From assembly GCA_039818945.1 (NCBI GenBank), contig JBCBSZ010000007.1, positions 1-64,000 of the forward strand: a DNA stretch of 64,000 bases, read 5' to 3'. This document shows, in pieces, positions 7,177 through 15,200 of this stretch (positions within the stretch are counted from its first letter, which is position 1; each line of letters opens with the position of its first letter). Below the pieces are notes generated by a model that had not been told where the DNA came from, ran no database searches, and saw nothing but the letters and a program-made list of their open reading frames with translations. The stretch is from JBCBSZ01 sp039818945 (lineage in GTDB: Bacteria; Actinomycetota; Acidimicrobiia; Acidimicrobiales; Poriferisodalaceae). Position numbers and translations under genes: made by a program.

Positions 7177-9465
7177 ATGAGCGAACGTCGAACCGTGACC
7201 CGCACCTGCCCGCTCTGCGAGGCCACCTGTGGGCTGCAGATCGAGCTGGAGGGCGATCAGGTCGTCCGGATCCGCGGCGACCGCGACGACGTCTTCAGCG
7301 CCGGGTTCATCTGCCCGAAGGGCTCCACCCTCCGCCAGCTCCACGAGGATCCCGACCGCCTCCGCCGCCCGCTCGTGCGACGCGACGGCGAGCTGGTCGA
7401 GGTGTCGTGGGACGAGGCGTTCGAGGAGATCGAGCGCCGCCTCGCCCCGATCGTCGCCGAGCACGGTCGCGAGGCGCTCGGCGTCTACGTCGGCAACCCC
7501 AACGCCCACAACCTCGGCTCGATGATCTTCCTGCGCCAGCTGCTGTCGGCGATCGGTGGCACCCGGCGGTTCTCGGCCGGCTCGGTCGACCAGCGGCCCA
7601 AGGAGGTGTCGAGCGCCCTGATGTTCGGGTCGGTCACGGTGCCGGTGCCCGACCTCGATCGCACCGACCTCGTCGTCATCATGGGGGCCAACCCGCTCGA
7701 CTCGAACGGTTCGCTGTGCACCGCCCCCGACTTCCCCGGCCGGCTGCGCCGCATCCAGGAGCGCGGCGGACAGGTCATCGTCGTCGATCCGGTCGCCACG
7801 GCGACCGCAGAGCTCGCCGACGCGCACCTCGCCATCCGCCCTGGGACCGACGCCCACCTCCTCGCCGCGATGATCCAGGACATCGCCGCCCGCGGCGCCG
7901 TCGAGCTCGGTCACCTCGCCGACCACGTCAACGGGCTCGACGAGGTCCTCGCCGGCGTGGCCGCCTGCACCCCGGAGCGCGCCGCCGAGGTGTGTGGTGT
8001 CACGGCCGCCGAGATCCGCGGCCTCGTGACGTCGCTCCTCGACGCACCCTCCGCCGCGGTCTACGGCCGCATCGGCACCTGCACCCAGGAGTTCGGCACC
8101 ACGACCAGCTGGCTCATCGACGTGGTGAACGCGATCACCGGCAACCTCGATCGCGTCGGCGGCGCGATGTTCACGACCGGCGCCACCGGTCAGCCCTCCA
8201 CCCGGGGTGAGCCCGGCCGGGGTCGAGGCGTGCGCACCGGTCGCTGGACCAGCCGGGTGTCGGGACAACCGGAGATGATGGGCGAGCTGCCGGTCAACGT
8301 GCTGGCCGAGGAGATCGAGACGCCGGGCGAGGGGCAGATCCGAGCGCTGGTCAGCGTCGCCGGCAACCCGATCAGGTCGCTGCCCAACAGCGAGCGCCTC
8401 GACGCCGCCTTCGCTCGGCTGGACCTGCTCGTGGCCATCGACATCTACGTCAACGAGACCAGCCGCCACGCCGACGTGATCCTGCCGTCGCCGTCGGCGC
8501 TGCAGAAGTCGCACTACGACCTGCTGCTCTACAACTTCGCCGTGCGCAACGTCGCGAACTACTCGGCGCCGGTGCTGCCCCTCGACGACGACCAGCTCGA
8601 CGAGTGGGAGGTGCTGCTCCGGCTGGCCCGGGTGATGTCGGGGCGGGGGAGCGGGGGCGAGGGACTCGACGCCGAGGTGGACGCCGCCGCCGAGCACCTC
8701 GTCCGCAGCGCCGTCGCCGACGAGCACGGCCCGGTCCACGGCCGCGACCCCGACGAGCTCCTCGCGATGCTCGAGGGCCGGCGCGGCCCCGAGAAGCTGC
8801 TCGACCACTTCCTCCGGACCGGCCCCTTCGGCGACGCCTACGGCGCGATCCCCGACGGCCTGAGCCTCCAACGCCTGCTCGACCACCCGCACGGCGTCGA
8901 TCTCGGCCCCCTCGAGGCGGAGCGGGTACCGGCGTTGTTGCGCACGCCGTCGGGCCGCATCGAGCTGGCACCCGAGCCGTTCGTCGCCGACCTCGCTCGC
9001 GTCGAGGCGACGCTGTCGGCCCCGGACGGTCCCGACGAGCTGGTGCTCGTCGGCCGCCGCCACCTCCGCTCGAACAACTCCTGGATGCACAACGTCGACG
9101 TGCTGGTGAAGGGCAGGGAGCGCTGCACGCTCTGGGTCCACCCCGACGACGCCGCAGCGCGCGGGCTCGTCGATGGCGGCGCCGCCTCGATCCGGACCCG
9201 GGTCGGCCGGGTCGACGCCCCGGTCGAGGTCACGCGCGCCGTGCGACCCGGTGTCGTCAGCCTGCCCCATGGATGGGGTCACGACGCCGACGGAGCCCGC
9301 ATGTCGGTCGCGCGACGGCGCCCCGGTGTCAACGCGAACGCCCTGACCGACGACGGTGCGTCGGACCCGCTCTCCGGCACCACCGCCCTCACCGGCATCC
9401 GCGTGACGGTCGCTCCGGCGACTGCATCAGGCGAGATGATGCAAAGGGATCAGGCCGTCGTGTGA
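7177..9465 (+). CDS. Molybdopterin-dependent oxidoreductase (formate dehydrogenase-like superfamily)
   Basis: The 762-residue protein starts at ATG after GAGGAGGGG. The N-terminus binds a [4Fe-4S] cluster: Cys11-x2-Cys14-x3-Cys18-x27-Cys46 ('CPLCEATC' and 'FICPKG'). The molybdopterin domain follows ('FSAGSVDQRPKEVSSALMFG', 'TDLVVIMGANPLDSNGS', 'GGQVIVVDPVAT'), then the C-terminal dinucleotide-binding domain ('LVLVGRRHLRSNNSWMHN', 'LPHGWGHD'). No Tat signal is seen, so it is probably cytoplasmic. No partner subunit or cofactor-biosynthesis gene is adjacent. The residue ligating molybdenum and the substrate are uncertain. Confidence 0.92.
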   Translation: MSERRTVTRTCPLCEATCGLQIELEGDQVVRIRGDRDDVFSAGFICPKGSTLRQLHEDPDRLRRPLVRRDGELVEVSWDEAFEEIERRLAPIVAEHGREALGVYVGNPNAHNLGSMIFLRQLLSAIGGTRRFSAGSVDQRPKEVSSALMFGSVTVPVPDLDRTDLVVIMGANPLDSNGSLCTAPDFPGRLRRIQERGGQVIVVDPVATATAELADAHLAIRPGTDAHLLAAMIQDIAARGAVELGHLADHVNGLDEVLAGVAACTPERAAEVCGVTAAEIRGLVTSLLDAPSAAVYGRIGTCTQEFGTTTSWLIDVVNAITGNLDRVGGAMFTTGATGQPSTRGEPGRGRGVRTGRWTSRVSGQPEMMGELPVNVLAEEIETPGEGQIRALVSVAGNPIRSLPNSERLDAAFARLDLLVAIDIYVNETSRHADVILPSPSALQKSHYDLLLYNFAVRNVANYSAPVLPLDDDQLDEWEVLLRLARVMSGRGSGGEGLDAEVDAAAEHLVRSAVADEHGPVHGRDPDELLAMLEGRRGPEKLLDHFLRTGPFGDAYGAIPDGLSLQRLLDHPHGVDLGPLEAERVPALLRTPSGRIELAPEPFVADLARVEATLSAPDGPDELVLVGRRHLRSNNSWMHNVDVLVKGRERCTLWVHPDDAAARGLVDGGAASIRTRVGRVDAPVEVTRAVRPGVVSLPHGWGHDADGARMSVARRRPGVNANALTDDGASDPLSGTTALTGIRVTVAPATASGEMMQRDQAVV

Positions 9466-9525
9466 GCGGGTCGTCGCCGTCGGTGACGTGTGCCGGCACG
9501 ATCCCGCTGGGCCGACACGTCCCCC

Positions 9526-9550
9526 GTTCATCCACAGGTCTGTGGAAAAC
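9526..9550. promoter_or_regulatory. Inverted pair of DnaA-box-like sites
   Basis: TCCACAG-GT-CTGTGGA (9531-9546) is a perfect 7-bp inverted repeat inside GTTCATCCACAG...CTGTGGAAAAC. The right arm read on the minus strand is TTTTCCACA, which fits the DnaA consensus TTWTNCACA; the left arm, TCATCCACA, has one mismatch. It lies in the otherwise featureless 650-bp gap before nrdJ. Confidence 0.4.
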
Positions 9551-9786
9551 GACAGCGCTCTGACCAGGCCAAACGGACGACCAACGTGGCGACTCCACCA
9601 CGGCTCGTGGTGGATCCGCACTCGCTCCACAGTCGCTCCACCACGGCCCGCAGGATGGGGGTGGAAATCCCCAACTCGTCCTCTCGTTCGCCACATCGCG
9701 ACCCCCGTATCGTGAGGTGAACGCCGCCAAACGACCGGCGAGGTCGGTGTCGAGTTCGTCACCATGAGTGGTTGCGCGATTACCAC

Positions 9787-9817
9787 TTGCGAAATCCGGT
9801 CGACACTGGTGTAATTA
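9787..9817 (+). promoter_or_regulatory. Possible nrdJ promoter
   Basis: TTGCGA (9787-9792) and TAATTA (9812-9817) are separated by 19 nt, slightly long. This is the most A+T-rich patch in the 9466-10116 gap. It would leave a leader of roughly 290 nt before nrdJ. Confidence 0.35.
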
Positions 9818-9851
9818 CATTCCTGTCATTCGTGGTTCGGGGTGATCGGGA

Positions 9852-9867
9852 CCACAACATCTGGTGT
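9852..9867. promoter_or_regulatory. Candidate NrdR box upstream of nrdJ
   Basis: CCACAACATCTGGTGT agrees with the general NrdR box ACAC-W-ATATAT-W-GTGT at 12 of 16 positions by my count. NrdR boxes normally occur in pairs about three helical turns apart, and I cannot find a convincing second copy, so this is tentative. Confidence 0.35.
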
Positions 9868-10116
9868 CACCGGGGTTCGGGGGGATCGGCGTGCGGAGGG
9901 GCAACGGAGCCCCGTCGTCTGTCGGATCTCGGCAACGCCCGCCGCTCCCGACACCGCACGACCTGACACCAGAGGAGCAGCGACAGCACCCGGCCGCACC
10001 CGGCCACTGAGACACACCGCCAACCCCTGCGGGGCCGCGGTGCGCACACGACCACGCGACACCCGTCGCAGCGACACCTGAAGACAACGACACCGGAACG
10101 ACAAGGAGACGTGGGG

Positions 10117-12906
10117 ATGGCCCTCGCACCACAGCAGGCGACGATCGGGATCCGGCGGCACTACACGGCGCCGGGGGTTGACCCCTTCGTCGACGTCCAG
10201 TGGGAGCGTCGCGACGCCCGCATCACGAACTGGAAGGACGGTTCGGTCGCCTTCGAGCAGCTCGGTGTCGAGTTCCCCGCCTCGTGGTCGTTGAACGCCA
10301 CCAACATCGTCGCCCAGAAGTACTTCCGCGGCACCCCGGGCACCGACGCCCGCGAGTCCTCGCTGCGCCAGGTCGTCAGCCGGGTCGCCGACACCGTCAC
10401 CGAGTGGGGTCGCAGCGACGGCTACTTCGCCGACGACGCCGAGGCCGACGCCTTCAACGCCGAGCTCAAGCACATCCTCGTGACCCAGCGGGCCGCCTTC
10501 AACTCGCCGGTGTGGTTCAACATCGGCGTCGAGGGCGTGCCCCAGCAGGCCTCGGCGTGCTTCATCCTCTCGGTCGACGACGAGATGGACTCGATCCTCA
10601 ACTGGTACGTCGAGGAGGGCACGATCTTCAAGGGCGGTTCGGGCTCGGGCATCAACCTGTCGAAGATCCGGTCCTCGGTCGAGCCGCTCAAGGGCGGCGG
10701 CACCGCCTCCGGGCCGGTCAGCTTCATGCGGGGCGCCGACGCCTCGGCCGGCACCATCAAGTCGGGCGGCAAGACCCGTCGGGCGGCGAAGATGGTGATC
10801 CTCAACGCCGACCATCCCGACGTCGAGGACTTCATCTGGTGCAAGGCGGTCGAGGAGCGCAAGGCCCGCGCCCTGCGCGACTCCGGCTTCGACATGGACC
10901 TCGACGGCCGCGACGCCATCTCGATCCAGTACCAGAACGCCAACAACTCGGTCCGCGTGACCGACGAGTTCATGCGGGCCGTCGAGGACGACGCCGACTG
11001 GCACCTCCGCGAGGTCACCACCGGCAACGTCGTCAAGACGATGCGGGCCCGCGACCTGTTCCGCCAGATCTCGCAGTCGGCGTGGGAGTGCGCCGACCCG
11101 GGCATGCAGTTCGACACCACGATCAACCACTGGCACACGGCGTCGAACACCGGTCGCATCAACGGCTCGAACCCGTGCTCGGAGTACATGCACCTCGACA
11201 ACTCGGCGTGCAACCTGGCGTCGATCAACCTGCTGAAGTACCTCGACGACGACGGGACCTTCGACGTCGAGGCCTTCCGCCACACCGTCGAGGTGGTGTT
11301 CACCGCCCAGGAGATCCTCGTCGGCAACGCCGACTACCCGACGCCGGCCATCGGCGAGACCTCCCACCGGTTCCGTCAGCTCGGCCTGGGCTACGCCAAC
11401 CTCGGCGCCATGCTCATGGCCCTGGGCCTGCCCTACGACTCCGACGAGGGCCGGGCGCTCGCCGCGTCGATCACGTCGCTCATGACCGGGCACGCCTACG
11501 CCACCTCGGCTCGCACGGCCGCTCGGATGGGTCCCTTCGCCGGCTACGCCGAGAACGAGGAGCACATGCTGCGGGTGCTGCGCCAGCACCGCGAGGCGGC
11601 CTCGGAGATCGACGAGGAGCTCGCCCCGGTCGAGCTGCTGTCCGCCGCCCAGCGGGCCTGGGACGACGCGGTCGACGAGGGCGAGCGCCACGGCGTGCGC
11701 AACTCCCAGGCCTCGGTGCTGGCCCCGACCGGCACGATCGGTCTGATGATGGACTGCGACACCACCGGCATCGAGCCCGACCTCGGCCTCATCAAGTACA
11801 AGAAGCTGGTCGGCGGCGGCACGATGTCGATCGTCAACCAGACCGTGCCCCGGGCGCTGCGCCGCCTCGGCTACACCGACGCCCAGATCGACGACATCGT
11901 CGCCCACATCGACGAGAAGAACTCGATCATCGGGGCGCCGCACGTCTCGTCCAAGCACTACGACGTGTTCGCCTGCGCCATGGGCGACAACGTCATCCAC
12001 CACCTCGGACACGTGAAGATGATGGGTGCGGTGCAGCCGTTCATCTCCGGCGCCATCTCCAAGACCGTCAACATGCCCGAGGAGGCCACGGTCGAGGACG
12101 TCGAGGACCTGCACCTGCAGGCCTGGAAGCTCGGCCTCAAGGCCGTCGCCATCTACCGCGACAACTGCAAGGTGGCCCAGCCGCTGTCGTCGAAGAAGGA
12201 CGACGATGACGACGCCGACACCCCGGTGGCGACCGGTGAGGACCAGGAGGCGGCCATCGCCGAGGCGGTCGACGCCGCCATCGCCCAGGTCCGCGCCGAG
12301 CCGGTCCGCAAGAAGCTGCCCAAGGTCCGCAACTCCAAGACCTTCAGCTTCCGGGTCGCCGACTGCCACGGCTACGTGACGGTCGGGGAGTACGAGGACG
12401 GCCGTCCGGGCGAGATCTTCCTCAAGGTGGCCAAGCAGGGTTCGACCCTCGCCGGCATCATGGACGCCTTCGCCATCTCGGTCAGCCACGGCCTGCAGTA
12501 CGGGGTGCCGCTGCGGGTCTACGTCGAGCAGTACACCAACATGCGCTTCGAGCCGGCGGGGATCACCGACGATCCCGACCTGCGCATCGCCTCGAGCCTG
12601 ATCGACTACATCTTCCGGCGCCTGGCCCTCGAGTACCTGCCCTACGAGGAGCGGGTCGAGATCGGTGTGCTGTCGACCGGTGAGCGGATGCAGCCCACGC
12701 TGCCCGGCATCGAGGAGGCCACGACCGAGACCACCTCGGCGCCCGAGGTCAGCGAGAGCCCGAAGACCCCGCCGGTCAGCCCGGGCTACTCGGCGTCGGC
12801 CCGCACGCTGGGCGAGATCTGCCAGGCGTGCGGCTCGGCCAACATGCAGCGCGCCGGCAGCTGCATGGTGTGCGCCGACTGCGGCAGCACGAGCGGCTGC
12901 AGCTGA
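10117..12906 (+). CDS. nrdJ: Adenosylcobalamin-dependent (class II) ribonucleoside-diphosphate reductase
   Basis: This 929-residue protein reduces ribonucleotides to deoxyribonucleotides using a cobalamin-generated radical. It shows 'NSPVWFNIGVEG', 'QASACFILSVDDEMDSIL', 'FKGGSGSGINLSKIRSS', the 'NPCSEYMHLDNSACNLASIN' active-site segment and 'VLAPTGTIGLMMDCDTTGIE'. The C-terminus ends in a cysteine-rich tail ('CQACGSANMQRAGSCMVCAD', then 'CGSTSGCS') that passes electrons to the active site. ATG 10117 is preferred over GTG 10111 because AAGGAG is 8 nt upstream of the former and too close to the latter. nrdR lies upstream on the same strand. The coding end of the tail is repeated in frame just past the stop. 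Confidence 0.96.
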   Translation: MALAPQQATIGIRRHYTAPGVDPFVDVQWERRDARITNWKDGSVAFEQLGVEFPASWSLNATNIVAQKYFRGTPGTDARESSLRQVVSRVADTVTEWGRSDGYFADDAEADAFNAELKHILVTQRAAFNSPVWFNIGVEGVPQQASACFILSVDDEMDSILNWYVEEGTIFKGGSGSGINLSKIRSSVEPLKGGGTASGPVSFMRGADASAGTIKSGGKTRRAAKMVILNADHPDVEDFIWCKAVEERKARALRDSGFDMDLDGRDAISIQYQNANNSVRVTDEFMRAVEDDADWHLREVTTGNVVKTMRARDLFRQISQSAWECADPGMQFDTTINHWHTASNTGRINGSNPCSEYMHLDNSACNLASINLLKYLDDDGTFDVEAFRHTVEVVFTAQEILVGNADYPTPAIGETSHRFRQLGLGYANLGAMLMALGLPYDSDEGRALAASITSLMTGHAYATSARTAARMGPFAGYAENEEHMLRVLRQHREAASEIDEELAPVELLSAAQRAWDDAVDEGERHGVRNSQASVLAPTGTIGLMMDCDTTGIEPDLGLIKYKKLVGGGTMSIVNQTVPRALRRLGYTDAQIDDIVAHIDEKNSIIGAPHVSSKHYDVFACAMGDNVIHHLGHVKMMGAVQPFISGAISKTVNMPEEATVEDVEDLHLQAWKLGLKAVAIYRDNCKVAQPLSSKKDDDDDADTPVATGEDQEAAIAEAVDAAIAQVRAEPVRKKLPKVRNSKTFSFRVADCHGYVTVGEYEDGRPGEIFLKVAKQGSTLAGIMDAFAISVSHGLQYGVPLRVYVEQYTNMRFEPAGITDDPDLRIASSLIDYIFRRLALEYLPYEERVEIGVLSTGERMQPTLPGIEEATTETTSAPEVSESPKTPPVSPGYSASARTLGEICQACGSANMQRAGSCMVCADCGSTSGCS

Positions 12907-12984
12907 GGCAGAGGAGAGGAGTCGGCGCACACCCGGACGGACGTGGTGTGCGCCGACTGTGGCAGCACGAGCGGCTGCAGCTGA
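12866..12984 (+). repeat. In-frame tandem duplication of the nrdJ 3' end
   Basis: The last 41 bp of nrdJ (12866-12906, including TGA) recur at 12944-12984 with a single difference (tgc to tgt). The offset is 78 bp, exactly 26 codons, so the copy is in the nrdJ frame. Reading past the nrdJ TGA would append 13 linker residues and then a second 'VCADCGSTSGCS' tail and stop. Similarity extends about 15 bp beyond both stops (gaggagagg). Confidence 0.85.
12921..12957 (+). terminator. 13-bp perfect stem-loop after nrdJ
   Basis: GTCGGCGCACACC (12921-12933) and GGTGTGCGCCGAC (12945-12957) form a perfect 13-bp stem with an 11-nt loop, 15 nt after the nrdJ stop. There is no U-run, so an intrinsic terminator or a 3'-protecting hairpin are both possible. 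The right arm belongs to the duplicated tail copy. The rest of 12985-13253 shows nothing I can assign. Confidence 0.55.
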
Positions 12985-13253
12985 AGCCGAGGAGAGGCGG
13001 AGCGACACGAGATCTGCGCCGGGCGCGGCCACACCACGGTGAGGGTGCGCAAGAGTTGCGGCGCAGGGCCTGATCGGAACGATCGGGTCTCCGCAGCACG
13101 TTCGTACAGAACGCGCGGACTCGCTGGACGCCGAGCACGTCGGGGGACGTGGTCGACGACCTGAGCGAGAGGGAGCCGGAACGGGCTCCGGGGCCGGCGG
13201 GCAGCTGTCCGCCCACCGGTCCCGGGGTCTGCGACGGTCGGAGTGATACCCGA

Positions 13254-14531
13254 TCAGCGGAAGCTGCGTCGATACCACTCGCCGACGTTGCGGCCGAGCT
13301 CGATCGGGCCGGTGCCCGACCGCTCGAGCAGCGCCCCCGCCCCGGCCAGCACGGTGCCGGCCGCTCCCACCCAGGCCCACGTGGCGACCTGGACCTCCAG
13401 GTCGGCGACCTCGACGCCGAGCAGCGCGACGAGCGTCGCGGTGCCGACGAGCACCGAGGGGCCGAGGCGGAGCTGAGCGCCGATCGCGCAGAGGGCGACG
13501 GCGGCGATCACGCCGACCGCGAGGTGCCCGGCGCCGCCGTCGGCGACCCGCTCGATGACCGGACCGGCGGCGAGCAGCAGCGAGCCGAGCCAGAGGTTGT
13601 CCCGCCGAACCCCACCGTCGGCGGCGAGCTGCACCCCGGCCTGGCCCAGCAGCACGACGGCGAGCGGGATGAGGTACGCCTCGAGGTGGTCGATGCCGAG
13701 CGAGGTAGCCACCATCCACGTGCCGAGCAGGGCGACGGCGGCGCCGGTCCCGGCCCGCCCGGAGCGACCCTCGAGCGCCCCGGAGGCCACGCCGAGCAGG
13801 CCGCCGACCAGCAGGACCACGCCGAGCACGGTGCCAAGCCCGCCGGCGTGCTCAGTGGGCAGATCGGTCACGAGGGTCCCGCCCACCGCTCCGGCGAGCA
13901 GCGCGGCCGTCGGCAGGTACCAGCGAGCCTGCGACGTGCCGGCATCGGTGAGCTGGGCCGCGGCCCAGGCCGGGACGGCCATGACCGCGGTCGCGATGCC
14001 GGCGGCCACCGGGTCGAGCCCGATCTGGTGAGCCGATGCGAAGACGGCGACCGGGAGGGCGGCGCTGCCGGCCACGAGCGCGAGCAACGATCGCGAGGAG
14101 GCGACGAGCGCTGCTGCACCGATCACGGTCGACCACGCCGCTGCGAGCAACACGGTGGTCGGGTCGTCGGAGAGCCGCGAGGCGATCGCGGCGACGTTCA
14201 CCGGCACCAGCGCCACGGCCAGGTGGGTGAGCACGGCCGAGGTGAGCGGCAGCCGGTCCCGGCTGTGGTGCGCCCCGACGGCGACGGCGACGGTCGAGCC
14301 GGCGAGGAGCACGAGCTTGGCCTCGGCGCCGAGCTCGTCCCAGCGGACGATCACGAACAGCGCGGCGGCCACGACGAGCAGGGCGGCGCCCGTGACGAGG
14401 AGCCAGAGGGCGCCGGCGTTGCCCGGCCGGGCGGGCGGTGGCTCGGCCTCGGTGTCCGGGGGTGGAGTCGGAGGAGGTCGTTCGTCGGTGATCATGACCG
14501 GATCGTCCCGGTCGCCGGGTGATCCGACCAT
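13254..14531 (-). CDS. Multi-pass membrane protein of unknown function
   Basis: The 425-residue protein has a proline- and acid-rich N-terminus of about 35 residues and then roughly a dozen hydrophobic helices ('GALWLLVTGAALLVVAAALF', 'AVLTHLAVALVPVNVAAIA', 'LGTVLGVVLLVGGLLGVAS'). It recalls the large, poorly understood integral membrane proteins of actinobacteria of the SCO7613/DUF2157 sort, with no catalytic motif visible. ATG 14531 follows GAGGTGAGGGG, so it is preferred over an in-frame ATG 12 codons later. It lies upstream of nothing on its own strand and is followed by an empty stretch before nrdJ. Confidence 0.8.
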   Translation of the reverse strand: MVGSPGDRDDPVMITDERPPPTPPPDTEAEPPPARPGNAGALWLLVTGAALLVVAAALFVIVRWDELGAEAKLVLLAGSTVAVAVGAHHSRDRLPLTSAVLTHLAVALVPVNVAAIASRLSDDPTTVLLAAAWSTVIGAAALVASSRSLLALVAGSAALPVAVFASAHQIGLDPVAAGIATAVMAVPAWAAAQLTDAGTSQARWYLPTAALLAGAVGGTLVTDLPTEHAGGLGTVLGVVLLVGGLLGVASGALEGRSGRAGTGAAVALLGTWMVATSLGIDHLEAYLIPLAVVLLGQAGVQLAADGGVRRDNLWLGSLLLAAGPVIERVADGGAGHLAVGVIAAVALCAIGAQLRLGPSVLVGTATLVALLGVEVADLEVQVATWAWVGAAGTVLAGAGALLERSGTGPIELGRNVGEWYRRSFR

Positions 14532-14582
14532 CCGGGTCGCCCCTCACCTCACGGTGGGGGAGCCCCCAAACCCGCTGGTTCG

Positions 14583-15200
14583 TCAGTCGATGCCGTGCTC
14601 GGCGGCGTACCGGATGAGCTCGTCCCGGCGGGACAGGTGGAGCTTGTCGAGGATCTTGCGCACGTGGTTCTCGACGGTCTTCGGTGAGATGAAGAGCTGC
14701 TCGCCGACGACCCGGTAGGTGAGGCCACGGGCGACCAGCCCGAGCACCTCTCGCTCCCGCTCGGTGAGGGCCGAGGCCGGCGTGACCTGTCCCGACAGCC
14801 GACGGAACTCGCCGAGCACGAGCGCGGCGAGGCCCGGCGTGAACACGGCCTGGCCGGCGACGGCGTCGCGCACGGCCGCCCGGAGCTCGTCGACGCCGAC
14901 CGACTTCACGAGGTACCCGGAGGCGCCGGCTGCCACGGCGTCGAGCACGTCGCGCTCCGCCTCGGAGACGGTGACCATGATGATCGGCACCGCGCTGCCG
15001 CGGGCTGCTGCGACCTTGAAGCCGCCGCCCGGCATGTGGAGGTCGCAGAGGACGACGTCGGGGTCGTGCTCGTCGATGGCGGCGATGGCCCCGGCGGCGT
15101 CGGCCGCCTCGCCGACCACGTCGAAGCCGTCACCGAGGTCGGCCCGGATGCCCGACCGCCAGATCCGGTGATCGTCGGCCACCACGACGCGGATGGTCAT
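14583..15200 (-). CDS. NarL/FixJ-family response regulator
   Basis: The 205-residue protein has a receiver domain with the acidic pocket 'VVVADDH' and phospho-acceptor Asp53 in 'VLCDLHMPG', the switch residue in 'IIMVTVSEAE', Lys in 'GYLVKSVGVDEL', and a C-terminal LuxR-type helix-turn-helix ('LTEREREVLGLVARGLTYRV' then 'ISPKTVENHVRKIL'). It overlaps the upstream kinase gene by 4 nt (ATGA), so the pair is co-translated and almost certainly forms one signalling system. The signal is unknown. Confidence 0.94.
   Translation of the reverse strand: MTIRVVVADDHRIWRSGIRADLGDGFDVVGEAADAAGAIAAIDEHDPDVVLCDLHMPGGGFKVAAARGSAVPIIMVTVSEAERDVLDAVAAGASGYLVKSVGVDELRAAVRDAVAGQAVFTPGLAALVLGEFRRLSGQVTPASALTEREREVLGLVARGLTYRVVGEQLFISPKTVENHVRKILDKLHLSRRDELIRYAAEHGID

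Noticed and set aside
10003..10009. GCCACTG in the nrdJ leader, as found in cobalamin riboswitches
   Set aside because: The other conserved parts (the GGTGNAANTCC-type and RCCCGCAACTG-type segments and the distal B12 box) are not present in 9826-10116, so a riboswitch is not supported by eye; an Rfam covariance search would decide.
13100..13112. GTTCGTACAGAAC as a third SOS locus
   Set aside because: The half-sites are in the opposite order to CGAAC-N4-GTTCG and the spacing differs.
9826..13719. Very long minus-strand frame opposite nrdJ
   Set aside because: It mirrors the codon bias of nrdJ, has no recognisable domain and crosses the nrdJ promoter; typical antisense shadow in high-G+C DNA.
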